Of a stretch of 64,000 bases of DNA, positions 1-11,335 are shown piece after piece. The notes beneath the pieces are model-generated. The model saw only the letters and a list, made by a program, of their open reading frames with translations. It searched no databases and had not been told where the DNA came from. Numbering within the stretch: position 1 is the stretch's first letter; every line of letters begins with the position of its first letter. The DNA lies in the NCBI GenBank assembly GCA_032718475.1, contig JAUCBJ010001095.1:1-64000 (forward strand), written 5' to 3'. The position numbers and the translations under genes were made by a program. Source of the DNA: Nemertoderma westbladi. Its lineage: Eukaryota; Xenacoelomorpha; Nemertodermatida; Nemertodermatidae.

Positions 1-1088
1 TATAATAGGCCTATCGTGAATACCGGTATACAGCTTACACTTATAGTATATATAAGTATAATTATGAACTTGAATTAATTACAGAGTACCGGTATGATTT
101 CAGCTCAAATTTATAGGAATAAATATAATAAGCCTATGGTAAATACCGGTATGTCAATTATTTTAGAATAATTGAATTTCTGAATATTTAGGGTTACTTG
201 GTTACTCTAACTTACTTTGTTACCGTTATTTAAGCAGTAGTCCAACTGATTTTGAGACCTAGTTGTTGTATGGCAGGCCTACTATTTATAAATCGTTTGA
301 GTTGATTTATAATATATATATACCCGTTTAAAATGGGTTTGTCAATATTTGAAATAAATGTTATTATTTCTGGGAGAGTCACTACACAGAAGCTGTGCGC
401 TCTCAGTGGAGTGCTACTTAGGGGACACTAAAACAGATAATTCTAATTTACCTAAGTTACTTAATACTACAAATTACTTACGATACGGGTGAGATTAAAT
501 CTCTAGTTAAACACAACAAAAATATTACGTACGAATTTTTTAGGGTAATTTTACAGGAAGTCTACAAACCAGTCTAACAAAGGGTTAGAATTCTGGTTAT
601 TACAACGGACAGGGTACTACGGTATTTGAAAATAATAAGTAGTAGTAAATATACTGTACTGTCCAGATAGGAAAATACCACCGCCTGACGACCTATAACC
701 GTATCGCTATAGGTACTACGTTATGTATCACGGATTGTTCCTACCTAGAAGTTAATTACCGCGGACTACCAGATCCAGCGTGCCTATTAACCACTTTACA
801 ACACAAATATACTGCCTACACACTAATTACTTCGGAAAGCACTGTACACTAAACCCTAAATTAGGTACAAGTACTGGTATAACAAATAATCAGCAGTTAA
901 ATATACTTGAACAGTTAAAAGAACCACGGCATCTGCTGGAGTGACCGGAGCACAAAGTCACCAGTCTTTACCTACGCCAAACAGCCCGTGTAGTACCGGG
1001 GTTAATTTAACTATAACGGTATGTGTAACAAACACAATTACTGTAGGAATAAACTTGGGGACATGAATGTTGCGAATAATCGCATAAA
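1..1088. other. AT-rich intergenic DNA
   Basis: I see no convincing gene here. The stretch is AT-rich with several copies of the short palindromic word ACCGGT. Confidence 0.6.
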
Positions 1089-1690
1089 CTCTGAATAATA
1101 AATATTACGCTACCCGTACAGAATACTCAAACAAAATACAAACCAAACGCTGGCAGACTACCACCAAGCCTAAATAAACTACTGTATGTGCAGATTCCAA
1201 AACGGTTAGTTAGTATGCGTTCTAACACGGTAGTACGACTTATTCTTTAAGAGGGGATTGACCTTACAGTTATGACTGCCCCAACTTACTAACTGGCACT
1301 TTATCAGACAAACTCTACACAAGCAGCAATCTCTTCAGACCTAATAATAGCTAGACAACAATCCAGCCTACAAAATATCTGAGTAATAACTATTACGGTA
1401 CCTGAACAGACCACACAAACAAACACAGGCCAAAACGCTGGCAGAATACTGTCAAGCCTAAATAAACTACAGTATGTGCAGATTCCAAAATTGTTAGTTA
1501 GTATGCGTTCTAACACGGTAGTACGACTTATTCTTTAAGAGGGGGTTGACCTTACACTCAAGTTGCCCCAACTTACTAACTGGCACTCTATCGGACAAAC
1601 TCCACACACGCCGTAATCTCTCCAAACCCAACAACAATCCAACAACAGTCTGGCCTACAGTTATCTGAACAATCTGAGCAGACTTACACG
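1089..1690. repeat. Tandem duplication, about 288-bp unit
   Basis: Two adjacent diverged copies lie 288 bp apart: ACGCTGGCAGA occurs near 1147 and again near 1435. Both are followed by the same run containing GTATGCGTTCTAACACGG and TTATTCTTTAAGAGGGG. A third partial start appears near 1665. The short open frame inside (minus strand, about 1304-1516) has no recognisable protein signature and is not called. Confidence 0.8.
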
Positions 1691-1841
1691 TCTTCAGCTC
1701 AATATTTACTTACTAGGAAATAAAACCGACAGAAATAAGTAAAATCTCAATAAAAACCAGGGCGGCCGTTCCCTATTAAATACTAAGACCTACCGGTATA
1801 CTATAATCAAAATCGAATAATACTAATGTACTTATACTGGA

Positions 1842-1975
1842 AGTACCGGTTAGGGCAGTTGGGCCTACGGACCTACAGAAGTGCCGGTTCTGGCAGTTGG
1901 ACCTACTGACCTACAGCAGTACCGGTTCTGGCAGTTGGGCCTACTGACCTACAGAAGTACCGGTTCAGGTTTACC
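1842..1975. repeat. 38-bp minisatellite
   Basis: ACCGGT (or GCCGGT) recurs at 1845, 1883, 1921 and 1959, exactly 38 bp apart. It is followed each time by a GGCAGTTGG-type and CCTACTGACCTACAG-type segment. There are about three and a half units. Confidence 0.85.
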
Positions 1976-3574
1976 GGTCGATCGGTACTTTCAACTTTAT
2001 TGCTTACTGCAATAAAGTCAATGACTGTTATTGTACGCGCTTTTGAAGACCTTTAGCAGTTTAACCTGCCAAAATTTATATGTCTTTTGGTTTATAAATC
2101 GACTCTAGAAGATGACAATATTTAATACCAATAAACACAACATTAGCAGAAGCCAGCCTAGTGCGCGTCCATTCACCCGCTGGATAATCCCGGGAGACTG
2201 GATTCAGTCGGCTTAGATTATTATTGCAGTGAAGCTTACGGTATTGTATTATTCGATTGATCGTTAATAATTAATTTCTGACTAATATTATTCACTTTCG
2301 GGAAATATTAACAGTTCCTTTTAGGACGTGGCGCTCTATCTAAGTAAACAGAGATATGACTTATACTAATCACAACGGTAAGTCGGTAAGGCTTATGATT
2401 CACGTATGAGGCGCATTCTTTAGGAAATGCTTAGTTATCAGCCACAATCATGCACACTACCGGTAACACACAATACTGCTCACTAACTTGCCGACCGTCA
2501 ATGAATTTTATCATATATAAAGAAAATAGCAACGGACCAATGTAGTGCTTATCAAATAGCATTAAATTCAATACACACCACAATAATATAAGTCGCAATC
2601 GCTATATATAACCCGTCTTTCTAACCTGTAGTGTATCAAGAAAATTGGGAAATTTGGGTTCTTTATAAATGTTCTCCAGATAATATTCAATCAACTGATA
2701 TAAAATATGACAACAGTAAAAACATTAAGACGGTAGGTTAAGATATAATATGAACAGATATGTACAGTGATATGTTAAGAATTGTGCCGCCGATTTGATT
2801 TGCTAACAGTCATACGCTCTATAATCTTAAGCCTACTAATGTTTCTTTTTAGAGCCGTTGTTTCTGGCTTAGACAGCAATAACAACAAAGTATCAGTAAA
2901 AAACTGTAAGACTGAACAATCCCAGTATGATCGGCTCAAAGCTCCACATCGACAGAGAGAATCGCTCTGATTGGCTGAAGCCAAACAAAGAACCATGCGT
3001 CCAATGGCTGTTTCCATTTAAGCAACCAGCTGTTAGATGTCGTAATCTGAATCATCACGGCTAAGCTGTGTAAAAGTATTTGCCGTATTGCGGGTTTTTT
3101 GCCTTACCATGTCCGCTAAAACACGTATATAGAAGAATGACTTTTATGTCCGTTAAAAACACCTGTAACGGTACCTTGCGGGCAAGGGGAATATATATAC
3201 AGTTAGAGAACCCTTTTAGAGTATTCCAGCGCCTAGGGGGAAACTGGATTGCGAAGCAAAGGGGCCAGTTATATCCCACAGAAGCTTTTACAGATGGGTA
3301 TGTAAAACCAGCTTATTGTTATGGCTTTATCTCCATTTTTCTGATAATGTTGATTTTTCAAACAGTATTCATTATACATTATGCAGTATATTCATAATAC
3401 ATATTAATAATTACTATAGTTATATTTGATTAAAATAAGTAAATAATATCAAAGACATTGAAAGAAAATAGAAAATAAAGAATTTTGGGTATTGCAATAT
3501 TGCATACACGTAATTATAATATAACCTTAAGTTGTTGAACTATTATTTCTTAACTAAAATACCACAAACATGGG
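1976..3574. other. Intergenic DNA downstream of GFM2
   Basis: No supported gene. Open frames of up to 105 codons near 2780-3400 overlap on both strands and carry no recognisable domain. The GFM2 3' untranslated region must lie in the right-hand part. Confidence 0.5.
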
Positions 3575-5740
3575 TTACGAATGTTTCGCTTCATAGTGGC
3601 TAAACTGCAATGTAAATGAACCACAACCTCGTGTCAATGATCTCAACCTACTAGCGTATCCGAGAGTTAAAGACAAAGACATCTCAGCCTCAATTACCAC
3701 TTCAGTTTCATCGATATACTCAACTTCAAGCACGTTTCCGTGGAGACAAGCGATATCGTCAATGACTTCCACTCTGTAAAGTTCTGGTACTCTGATGCGA
3801 ATAACCATTGTGGGTTCAATAAGAACAGGGTTGCCTTGGGAAACTGCGTTATGGGTTGCGTTAGACGCAGCTGCCGAAATCATCGCCATACTTGTAGACT
3901 TTAACACGGATATCGATTTAACACTTACAAGGATATCAACTACTGGATAACCATTAACAGGACCCTGCGTACAAGCTTCCATTATGCCCGATCTAACTGC
4001 CGCCGTTATATTAGCCGTCTGTTTACTTACATTATCGAGGGTTTCCATATTAATTACAGGAGGTTGTGCCTTTACCTCCGTAGAGGGATCGACACTTAAC
4101 TCAACTTTAACCTTGTGTTTCGTCTCCCCCAACGTTTTATCTAACTCATAATTAACCGTGGCTGTCTTTCTCACAGTTTCCTTATAAGCTACCTGAATTG
4201 GCCCAATATACACGTCCAACTTATAATCATTCAGTAGCTTATGCTTCACTATATCCATATGAAGTTCCCCCATTCCGGTAAGAATAATCTGGTTTGTCTC
4301 AGAATTAACTTTCACATTTAAACTTGGATCTTCCCTACATAGTTTACTCAGAACTTCCATAAGTCGTTTCTCTTTCGATAAAGAAGAAGCTTCTACATGG
4401 CAATAGAATACAGGTTGCGGTAGAACTACGGCGCCAAGGTTGTCCGCTCTAGAACCCAGGTTACATAAAGTATCCCCTGTTCTCGATCTATCCAATCCAG
4501 TCACCGCTATAATACTCCCAGGACCAGCAGTTTCAATTTCCGTACGCTGATTGGCTGACATCCGATACAATTTATAGACCGTCTCCGTTGCAGACTGAGT
4601 CACATTGCGAACCATAAGAGAGGTTGAAATAGTCCCGGAATAAATGCGAACAAAAACAAGAGGTCCAATAGCATCATCGTGGATTATCTTAAATACAAAA
4701 GCTAATAAATCTTTGTTTCTTGATGATTTTAGGTTCTTAATATTTTCCTGAGGCGGTGGCAAATACAAGTTGATAGCGTTCAATAGGGGTTGTATTGCTT
4801 TATTTCTACGCGCCGAGCCGCAGAGAACAGGCGCAACAGATCCGCTACGCGTAGCGATACTCACCGCCTCATTGAGGCGATCCATCGAAAAAATATTCAC
4901 ATCGGTTCTGTAATCGTCGCCGGAAATAATTGCGTCTCCTATTCCGTTGTCGAAGTCCGCTAACACTTCCACTAGCTTTAGACGAGCATCCAAGGTATAG
5001 TTAAAGTTTTCGTGACCTGGTAAAACCGCTTCGCAAACATATTTCGTTCCATCTGTGTCTTTTCTTTCATCCCAAATATATTTTTTCATGGCTACGACAT
5101 CTATAATCCCTTTAAATTCGGCACCTTGGCCAACAGGAAGTTGAATTACTAAAGGAATTTGTGAGAAATTAGACTTCAACGATTCCACAGCTCTATTAAA
5201 GTCGGCGTTATGTTTATCCATTTTGTTTACAAAGACGATCCGAGGTATTCCATATCTGTCAGCTTGTTTGCTGACGGTCACTGTTTGTGCTTCTACGCCG
5301 CGGGAGGCGTCTACCACGGTCACGGCGCCGTCTAGAACGCGGAGACACCGCTCCACCTCCATGGTAAAGTCTATGTGGCCGGGTGTGTCTACAAGGTTGA
5401 TAGAATGGCCGTCCCATCCGAAGGTGACCACCGCTGAGGTTATCGTTATTCCTCGCTCTCTCTCTTCGGCTAGATAGTCCGTAACGGTGTCCCCGTCGTC
5501 GACGTTGCCTAGGTGATTCGACAACCCGGAGTAATACAACATCCTCTCAGTAGTCGTTGTTTTTCCTGCGTCGATATGCGCTATAATTCCGATATTTCGT
5601 GTCCGTGACAATGATTGACATTGTTGAGTGGTTGTTCCTTTACTTCTGGAAGCTATTTGGTGTAACGGGAGGAGAAGCCGGGGTGATAGGTTAATCTGTT
5701 GGACAAAAAGACAATTACTAACACGAATGGTAGACAGCAT
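3575..5740 (-). CDS. GFM2: Mitochondrial elongation factor G2 (ribosome-releasing factor 2)
   Basis: The product is 721 residues. EF-G2mt is the mitochondrial GTPase that works with the ribosome recycling factor to split ribosomes after termination. The translational GTPase signature is complete: P-loop AHIDAGKT (about 54-61), RGITI (96-100), DTPGH (118-122) and NKMD (172-175). The segment VDDGDTVTDYLAEERERGIT is close to metazoan GFM2 and separates it from the translocase GFM1. EF-G domains II to V follow. The first 45 residues are rich in Arg, Ser and Thr and poor in acids, consistent with a mitochondrial presequence. The length is slightly below that of vertebrate homologues. The start is the ATG at 5738-5740, just ahead of the presequence-like stretch. 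The frame is uninterrupted over 2.2 kb with no introns, which is unusual because vertebrate orthologues have many exons. No poly(A) tract marks it as a retrocopy. Family assignment is firm; whether it is the only or parental copy is not known. Confidence 0.95.
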   Translation of the reverse strand: MLSTIRVSNCLFVQQINLSPRLLLPLHQIASRSKGTTTQQCQSLSRTRNIGIIAHIDAGKTTTTERMLYYSGLSNHLGNVDDGDTVTDYLAEERERGITITSAVVTFGWDGHSINLVDTPGHIDFTMEVERCLRVLDGAVTVVDASRGVEAQTVTVSKQADRYGIPRIVFVNKMDKHNADFNRAVESLKSNFSQIPLVIQLPVGQGAEFKGIIDVVAMKKYIWDERKDTDGTKYVCEAVLPGHENFNYTLDARLKLVEVLADFDNGIGDAIISGDDYRTDVNIFSMDRLNEAVSIATRSGSVAPVLCGSARRNKAIQPLLNAINLYLPPPQENIKNLKSSRNKDLLAFVFKIIHDDAIGPLVFVRIYSGTISTSLMVRNVTQSATETVYKLYRMSANQRTEIETAGPGSIIAVTGLDRSRTGDTLCNLGSRADNLGAVVLPQPVFYCHVEASSLSKEKRLMEVLSKLCREDPSLNVKVNSETNQIILTGMGELHMDIVKHKLLNDYKLDVYIGPIQVAYKETVRKTATVNYELDKTLGETKHKVKVELSVDPSTEVKAQPPVINMETLDNVSKQTANITAAVRSGIMEACTQGPVNGYPVVDILVSVKSISVLKSTSMAMISAAASNATHNAVSQGNPVLIEPTMVIRIRVPELYRVEVIDDIACLHGNVLEVEYIDETEVVIEAEMSLSLTLGYASRLRSLTRGCGSFTLQFSHYEAKHS

Positions 5741-6311
5741 TGCAATTGGCCTGTACCCAGAGCTGATCCCTCGTGGTTTGTAGCGAGTGAACTCTAGCTA
5801 GGCGTAATGAACACAAACGTAGTGGTAGGTCCTGGTGCAGCGGAATGCTGCCAAAGTCAACTGGTATTCGATAAAAAAAGAATGCAGAAAACCTACTGTG
5901 GTGATTTCGGGACATTTACTTAATTTTTAGTAAATTTTGCATATTATTCTATATTCCTATTCTATTGAATGAAGTATGTATTAATAACAAATCCAACTAA
6001 ACTTGTCACACTTAACATTATTTATGAAAATCACATGAAATTAAACTTAAATTTAGGCAATAATTATCTTATGACGATGATTTATGACCATAAATTATGA
6101 CGTCCTTCTGAAAAAAAAAAATTAATTATTTGGCAAAGATCAGCCACCGTACCCTTCAGTGTATTCTTACCCCCATGATATTTTATTTCAATATAATTTA
6201 AATTCAATAACCTACAGACAACAGATGAGACCACAGATACCTCTAGTCTGCTATTACCAGACAAACACATGGTGGAGATTTATATATAGTAAAGTACTGT
6301 AAGATACAAAT
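5741..6311. other. GFM2 upstream region
   Basis: This AT-rich region holds the likely promoter and 5' untranslated region of GFM2, transcribed leftward. I cannot point to a specific promoter element. Confidence 0.4.
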
Positions 6312-6660
6312 AAAATACACCAGGAGTGAGAATACACGAGAGAAATTTAACCGGTGATGGATTTGCCAGATAGATAGGGGAAAGCTGAACGCTATAAAAA
6401 TTCATCCCTCTCCATGGAAAATTGGACGCAAATAACGTTGAATACTCTCAAAAATAAAACTGTAACCTGTTCTATTGTGTTTAGTTTATTGTTTTGGTTA
6501 AATAAAACGTGCCACTGTAACGCTCCTTTCCCTAAAATTGAGAATGAAAATTGATAAATGCAGGGGTGAGTTTTCACTGGAAGGGGTTAAAATACACGAG
6601 GCAAAATTACACCCCAGGAGTGAGAATACACTAGGGAATTTTAACCGGGGGATGATCTTT
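6312..6660. repeat. Dispersed repeat R2, copy 1, with flanking direct repeats
   Basis: A block near 6440-6600 contains ACCTGTTCTATTGTGTT, TTTATTGTTTTGGTTA and CCCTAAAATTGAGAAT. It recurs in order at 30575-30745, and partly inverted near 37478-37535. It is bracketed by two imperfect direct repeats (CAGGAGTGAGAATACAC followed by a TTTAACCGG-type segment) at about 6323-6362 and 6617-6660. The origin is unknown; it may be a short non-autonomous element. Confidence 0.55.
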
Positions 6661-6661
6661 A

Positions 6662-7560
6662 CTAGAGTATTGTACTCAAGTATGGTCGCCGTTCACGATG
6701 GGTAGTATCGATCTCATTGAAGGTGTGCAACGTTATTATACGAGACGTCTTTATCTTCGGTGCAATCTAGGTAGGACTAGTTATTTCGAACGATTGAAGC
6801 ATTTTAAGCTGCAACCATTAGAAATTCGCCGTATAATTTATGATCAAAAAATGGTTTTTTATATTTTACACGGTCTGATAGATTTAGCCTTTGTTGATTT
6901 TTTCTCTTATCCAGTGCGTAGAGGATTGAGAGGACACAACCACAAGCTATTGGTTAACTACAGTAGACTGCAAATTTCGAAATTTTCGTATGCCAATCGC
7001 GCGATTCCAATATGGAATGCATTAGACGCAACAGTAGTAGATTCAGAGAGCTAACTCTCTTTTTCACGTAAATTACTCGATGTTGATTTGCTGCATTTTT
7101 GCAAATTTGATAGATGGCGTGATCCTTTTTAACTATTTTTTAATTAATTATTTTTTACTTATTTTTAACTCAGATTCGTCACTGTAATTCATTGGTTTTT
7201 ACTACCGGTACGGTTTCTGCTTCACTACTGTTTCATTAGTTTTTATTCGCTTTAATATTTAGTAAATAGATATAATCAATGTTCCTTGCTTTATTTATAG
7301 TGTATTTGCTTTCTTTAATTATTGTTCATACCGTATTTTATATTAATAAGTTTCATCATCCTGGATTTTTAGTGTATGGCCCCCATAAGTGCAGTTAAAG
7401 TCTGGGTGGTCTTCTCCCCTTTTATAATTACTTATAATTTAGTGCATGCATAATTTATTATGTTTATCGCATGAATGTTTATTTTACCATGGTCCATTGA
7501 CCATGGTCCATGACCATTTACCATGGTGTTGATAATAATAATAATAAAATCCATCCATAT
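6662..7560 (+). pseudogene. 5'-truncated non-LTR retrotransposon, reverse-transcriptase C-terminus
   Basis: An open frame from 6662 to 7054 encodes the region after the reverse transcriptase domain of a LINE ORF2. It has LEYCTQVWSP, then IEGVQRYYTRRL, then YFERLKHFKL, and a final W-N-A-L motif, in the order usual for these proteins. There is no catalytic domain upstream, so the copy is 5'-truncated, as is common after incomplete target-primed reverse transcription. After the stop come roughly 500 bp of AT-rich 3' region ending in (GATAATAATAATAATAA) near 7531-7550, a typical simple-repeat tail. A cluster of CCATGG palindromes sits at 7489-7526. Not functional. Confidence 0.8.
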
Positions 7561-8022
7561 TAAAATTAGGTAAATGTGTCGGATTAAAAATAGGTAAAAG
7601 ATTAAGTATAGGTAAATCCCCTTTCACGCTTGCATATAAGTAAGCAAATGTAGAGTCAACTACACAAGTACACAATCTGACAATTACGCCATATCATTTT
7701 GTCAACTCACTGGTAATGTAATAACTATTTACATACTTTGTGTGTAAAAGTAGCACTTTACAGTGTGATGATCCGAGTGGCTTTGTTACATATATGATTG
7801 TACATATACATTAAGTGATAGAAACAGCACAAATTCTATTAGTTGCTGTATAAATAATTGTAAAAATGACATAAATTATGTTATAAATAAGTTAGCTTAT
7901 ATTTATCGCGGCGTTTGGATCCATGTTATAATAATATAGCTAGGCCGTACTGGTTATTAATAGCTATACCCCACCTACCGGTAGGTAATGCAGTAGGCCT
8001 ATCTGGCTGTCAGGCAAATACG
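7561..8022. other. AT-rich intergenic DNA
   Basis: No gene or clear element is visible. Confidence 0.5.
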
Positions 8023-8096
8023 TGGTAACCATGACGGCGTTAAGTAATGTCCACTAGGTGCTAGGGGGACATTACTTAACGCCGTCATGGTTACCA
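8023..8096. repeat. Perfect foldback hairpin, MITE-like
   Basis: Two perfectly complementary 30-bp arms (8023-8052 and 8067-8096) flank a 14-nt loop. The arm begins TGGTAACCATGACGGCG. A related word, AACGGCGTTCAGTAATGTT, appears about 100 bp downstream near 8199. It is probably a miniature foldback element or the end of a larger one. Confidence 0.8.
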
Positions 8097-9273
8097 TGTA
8101 AACAATAACACCAAATACAATACAAAATGTACAGGCCAATACAATGGTGTAATGTCCTGTAAAGTTTTAAAGTGCTAAATAACAACTCGCTGTTAACGGC
8201 GTTCAGTAATGTTAAAATTTTGGAATAAAATATTTAAATATATACTGTAAGTATAAGTTATTCCGATTCAGAGCATCAAAATATCGGAATTTTGTTTGTT
8301 CTGCATGTCAACTCGTTTATAACTACCATAGTCTTTAGGCCTACCTCAACTTGCTGACTTGGTATAACTAAAACTTTCAACTTTGGTCCGGTGTTTAGTG
8401 CGCATCTGTGCATGCTGTGCATTGCAAGTAGGCCTACTGTACCTATTCACTATTGACTGACTGAACTGATAGTAAACTAAGTTTTAGGTTCTACAGTAGC
8501 CTTGTAATGTAACTGTATGTATACTGTAGGTATACTGTCTGACTGTAGGGATGTACCGGAATTCCGGCTGTTTTGGACTGATTCCGGTTCCGGCCGGAAT
8601 GACTGACGAACCAGATGCGCGTTGCGCGTTTGGGTGAGACAGATGCGCGTTGCGCCTCAGCGCGCAGCTCTGCACTCTGATGCGCACCACAAATTAATTG
8701 AAATCACGAAAATACACAAAAAAATTTCGCTCGCTTCACTCGCGTTTGTTTCTTATTATCATTTCCAATTCTTCAAGCAGCCAAATCATTTCACCATAAT
8801 TCCGGAGCTGAAGATTTGTTAATTTATTTTAACTACTATAGTTATTACTGTATTATGTTTACGGTACGTTAGTAAACAGGTAAAGTTAGAAAGTAACAAA
8901 TTATTAAGTATGCAGCTAAGCTGTAAGCAGCTACAGACTTAACGGTGTAACTGACTAACTCTACTGTGGTGACTCTATCTTGTGATACCCTACTTTTTCT
9001 GGTTTTGATGAGGTATGGTTAGTGGTTACTTAAATATTACCGCTTTTCATAAGCCTACGGTCTGACGGTAGCGGTACGGTGCGGTATTGATTGAATGAGT
9101 TGAGTAGCCTATACACTATCTGACTACTGGACTATACTTATACAGCTATACCTGTAAAGCGGTGTACAGTGTACAGTGTACTACAATACAGCAATATCAT
9201 AATACAAATACAGATATAGGGCCTATCTAGCAGTCTAGCCACTAGCCTATGCAGCTGTGGTTTAAAGTTGAAT
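8097..9273. other. Intergenic DNA upstream of MRPS9
   Basis: No gene is supported. It contains two 12-bp palindromes near 8558-8602 (CCGGAATTCCGG and TTCCGGCCGGAA) and a direct repeat of CAGATGCGCGTTGCGC at about 8611 and 8640. The MRPS9 promoter should lie at the right end. Confidence 0.5.
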
Positions 9274-10494
9274 ATGATTGTATCCAGCTCAACTAAATTA
9301 ATACGCTTCTCTCTCCTTACTGGGGGTAATCCACTCCGCAGTATTACATCTAGTTGTATTCTAAAGGCGGCTCAAATAAACAAGAAAGAATCACAACACA
9401 TTAAGTCATCGGCTTACAGAATGGGCCGATACGCACCAGTCGATCACCAGGACTACCGCAAGGTTCTACCAGGACACGTGTTCGAATACTGGCGTTCAGA
9501 TACTCAACACAGGGACGAGTTGATGCGAGACTACGAGACGGGAAAGCGAATGTTAGCCAACATAATGGGCCAGTCGCCAGAAGAAATGGATGAGAAATCG
9601 GTGTCGCGAGCATTAAACTATCTCCTACCCTCGATGCTGTTCGATAAATCTGCACGCCCCGTTATGGAACATCCCGATAAGATATTCCCACCGATCGCAG
9701 CCCTCTCGAACATCGCAGAGACCCAAACCAGACCTTCCGACCCATTCTTCTATAACAACCCGAAAGGTCTTGGCCTCGGCTCCATTCATCACAAAGCCGT
9801 TAAAGAACTCCTTATACTCGATTCGATTGCGTTTTACGCGCGCGACGCCCCACAGCGGCGGATGCAGGTCGACTGGACGCGATTCCGGTTGAAAAACCAG
9901 GAAGAGTTAAAGAACGATGGACTCATTGGGATCGAAAGGAGCGATTACTTGCGGTTTATTGCGGCTCTCATGAAGATAATCAATCACCCGTTCGGTTTAA
10001 CGTCCGCGGAGTTCTTAGACGAATACTTTGTGAGCGTGGAGAGTCGTGGTAAGTACCAGCGGTGTCCGTTGTGTGTAGATCGAGACGGTAGGTTCTACAC
10101 TATAGTGAAGGGGAGACGGAAGAATCAGTCAGCCGAAGTCAGACTGCTCGATAACGGAACGGGGAAGTTCACCGTGAACGGGATGTCCTTCGGCGATTAC
10201 TTTACGGTAGCGGAGGACAGACAGCAGCTCGTCGTCCCATTCACTGTTATAGGCAGACTAGGGGACTTCGATGTGAATGCTGTGTGTCTGGGGGACGGGG
10301 ACGGGTTTGGGACGCAGTCCAAGGCCGGGGCGATAAGGTACGGGATCGCTAGGGGGCTCACTGCCTTCGTTAGTGACGGGGATATAACCAAACTACAGAT
10401 CGCGGGGTTGCTCACGGCCGATTCCAGGTTCAAGGAGCGGTTAATATACGGGACCTACGGGGCGAGACGACCAAAACCATGGCGACCGCGGTAA
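9274..10494 (+). CDS. MRPS9: Mitochondrial ribosomal protein uS9m
   Basis: The product is 406 residues, from the ATG at 9274 to the TAA ending at 10494. It is a structural protein of the small subunit of the mitochondrial ribosome. The last 107 residues or so form the universal S9 fold: TVNGMSFGDYF, then VPFTVIGRLGDFDV, a Gly-rich GDGDGFGTQSKAGAIRYGIA, an LLTADSRFKER segment, and a basic tail ending RRPKPWRPR that reaches toward the P-site tRNA in the family. The preceding 300 residues are the mitochondrion-specific extension, including DPFFYNNPKGLGLGSIHHK. The N-terminus (Ser/Thr/Lys-rich) looks like a presequence. An in-frame TTG lies two codons before the chosen ATG. The length agrees with animal MRPS9. 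There are no introns. GC content is higher than in the flanks, as expected for coding DNA. Confidence 0.93.
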   Translation: MIVSSSTKLIRFSLLTGGNPLRSITSSCILKAAQINKKESQHIKSSAYRMGRYAPVDHQDYRKVLPGHVFEYWRSDTQHRDELMRDYETGKRMLANIMGQSPEEMDEKSVSRALNYLLPSMLFDKSARPVMEHPDKIFPPIAALSNIAETQTRPSDPFFYNNPKGLGLGSIHHKAVKELLILDSIAFYARDAPQRRMQVDWTRFRLKNQEELKNDGLIGIERSDYLRFIAALMKIINHPFGLTSAEFLDEYFVSVESRGKYQRCPLCVDRDGRFYTIVKGRRKNQSAEVRLLDNGTGKFTVNGMSFGDYFTVAEDRQQLVVPFTVIGRLGDFDVNAVCLGDGDGFGTQSKAGAIRYGIARGLTAFVSDGDITKLQIAGLLTADSRFKERLIYGTYGARRPKPWRPR

Positions 10495-10775
10495 ACAACG
10501 GGAGAACCGAAATCGAAACCGAAATGTGTACTATTGTTAGTAATAAATAGCCCGTTACCATACCAACAACTGTAAACAAATATGACCAGTCGAAAACCAC
10601 ATGGCGACTGCTGTAAACGAATTGGAGTTAATTAAGTACAGACCCGTAATTCAGTGGAATCTCTATCTGAACCCAGGCCAGGACAACCACTGAAATAATA
10701 CTATGCTACGACTACGACCGTACCCAGTACCAAATCATGGTGGCTGTTGTAAGTAATTGGAGAATAGGTAACCAG
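10473..10775 (+). repeat. Three spaced copies of an ATGGCGACYGCKGTAA-like word
   Basis: A 25-30 bp segment centred on ATGGCGACCGCGGTAA, which is also the end of the MRPS9 coding region, recurs in weaker form near 10601 (ATGGCGACTGCTGTAA) and 10738 (ATGGTGGCTGTTGTAA). The spacing is about 125-140 bp. The intervening DNA is not clearly alike. Confidence 0.4.
10542..10547 (+). terminator. Likely MRPS9 poly(A) signal
   Basis: AATAAA lies 48 bp after the MRPS9 stop codon, in the right strand and distance range. Confidence 0.55.
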
Positions 10776-11024
10776 GCGACACTGCAAACAGTCAGATCGT
10801 CAACGATGGAACGTGTAAATATAAATTATTTATAAATAATTGTTTCTCTTCAAATATTACAATAATTATGCATTTACAATAGATTGATATGCTACTTTTT
10901 ATTTCCTCTTAGGTGGTGCTGATTTATATTCTCAAAAACTCTAAAATTGAATTAAGGGGTATTAACAAGTATATCGATTATTTAGTATCCCGAGGTAAAC
11001 AAGTGCAGATCCCAAGTAGATTTC
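10776..11024. other. AT-rich spacer
   Basis: Nothing recognisable. Confidence 0.5.
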
Positions 11025-11335
11025 TTAGTTGTATTGGTTTATTTTTCCGAATCGAGATCTAAGCAGCAGATAGTTAATTGTTCTTAACACAGCGAGTTGA
11101 TGATAACTGACCAAGCCTCTGGGTGGGTATGTGGTTGGTCTAAGGCCAAAGCACAATATTATACACAGGCTGGTTCTCACGGCGAAAGCAATGTCCTGCA
11201 AAGCGGAGGTGGCCTTGTTCAAGTGTCAATCTCGGGGGAAACAATGAGACACATCCAATATTATATTTAATAGTGTCTGACTGGAGATGTATGCATTAGT
11301 GTATTGTACTTGACACAGTGAAACCGGCTGCCACA
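11025..11335 (-). pseudogene. LINE fragment, family LF copy 1
   Basis: The block 11165-11330 is a diverged copy of 34330-34510, sharing ATGTCCTGCAAAGCGGAGG and TGTACTTGACACAGTGAA. It is related to the 3' part of the reverse-transcriptase fragment at 31320-31925. Read on the minus strand, it corresponds to the region after the reverse transcriptase domain of that LINE. The frame is disrupted. Confidence 0.6.

Noticed and set aside
3061-3397. Overlapping open frames of 72 and 105 codons upstream of the GFM2 3' end
   Set aside because: Both strands are open at once, with no domain, signal or repeat. Chance frames are likely.
5223-5477. Antisense frame within GFM2
   Set aside because: Overlaps the conserved GTPase domain and has no independent signature.
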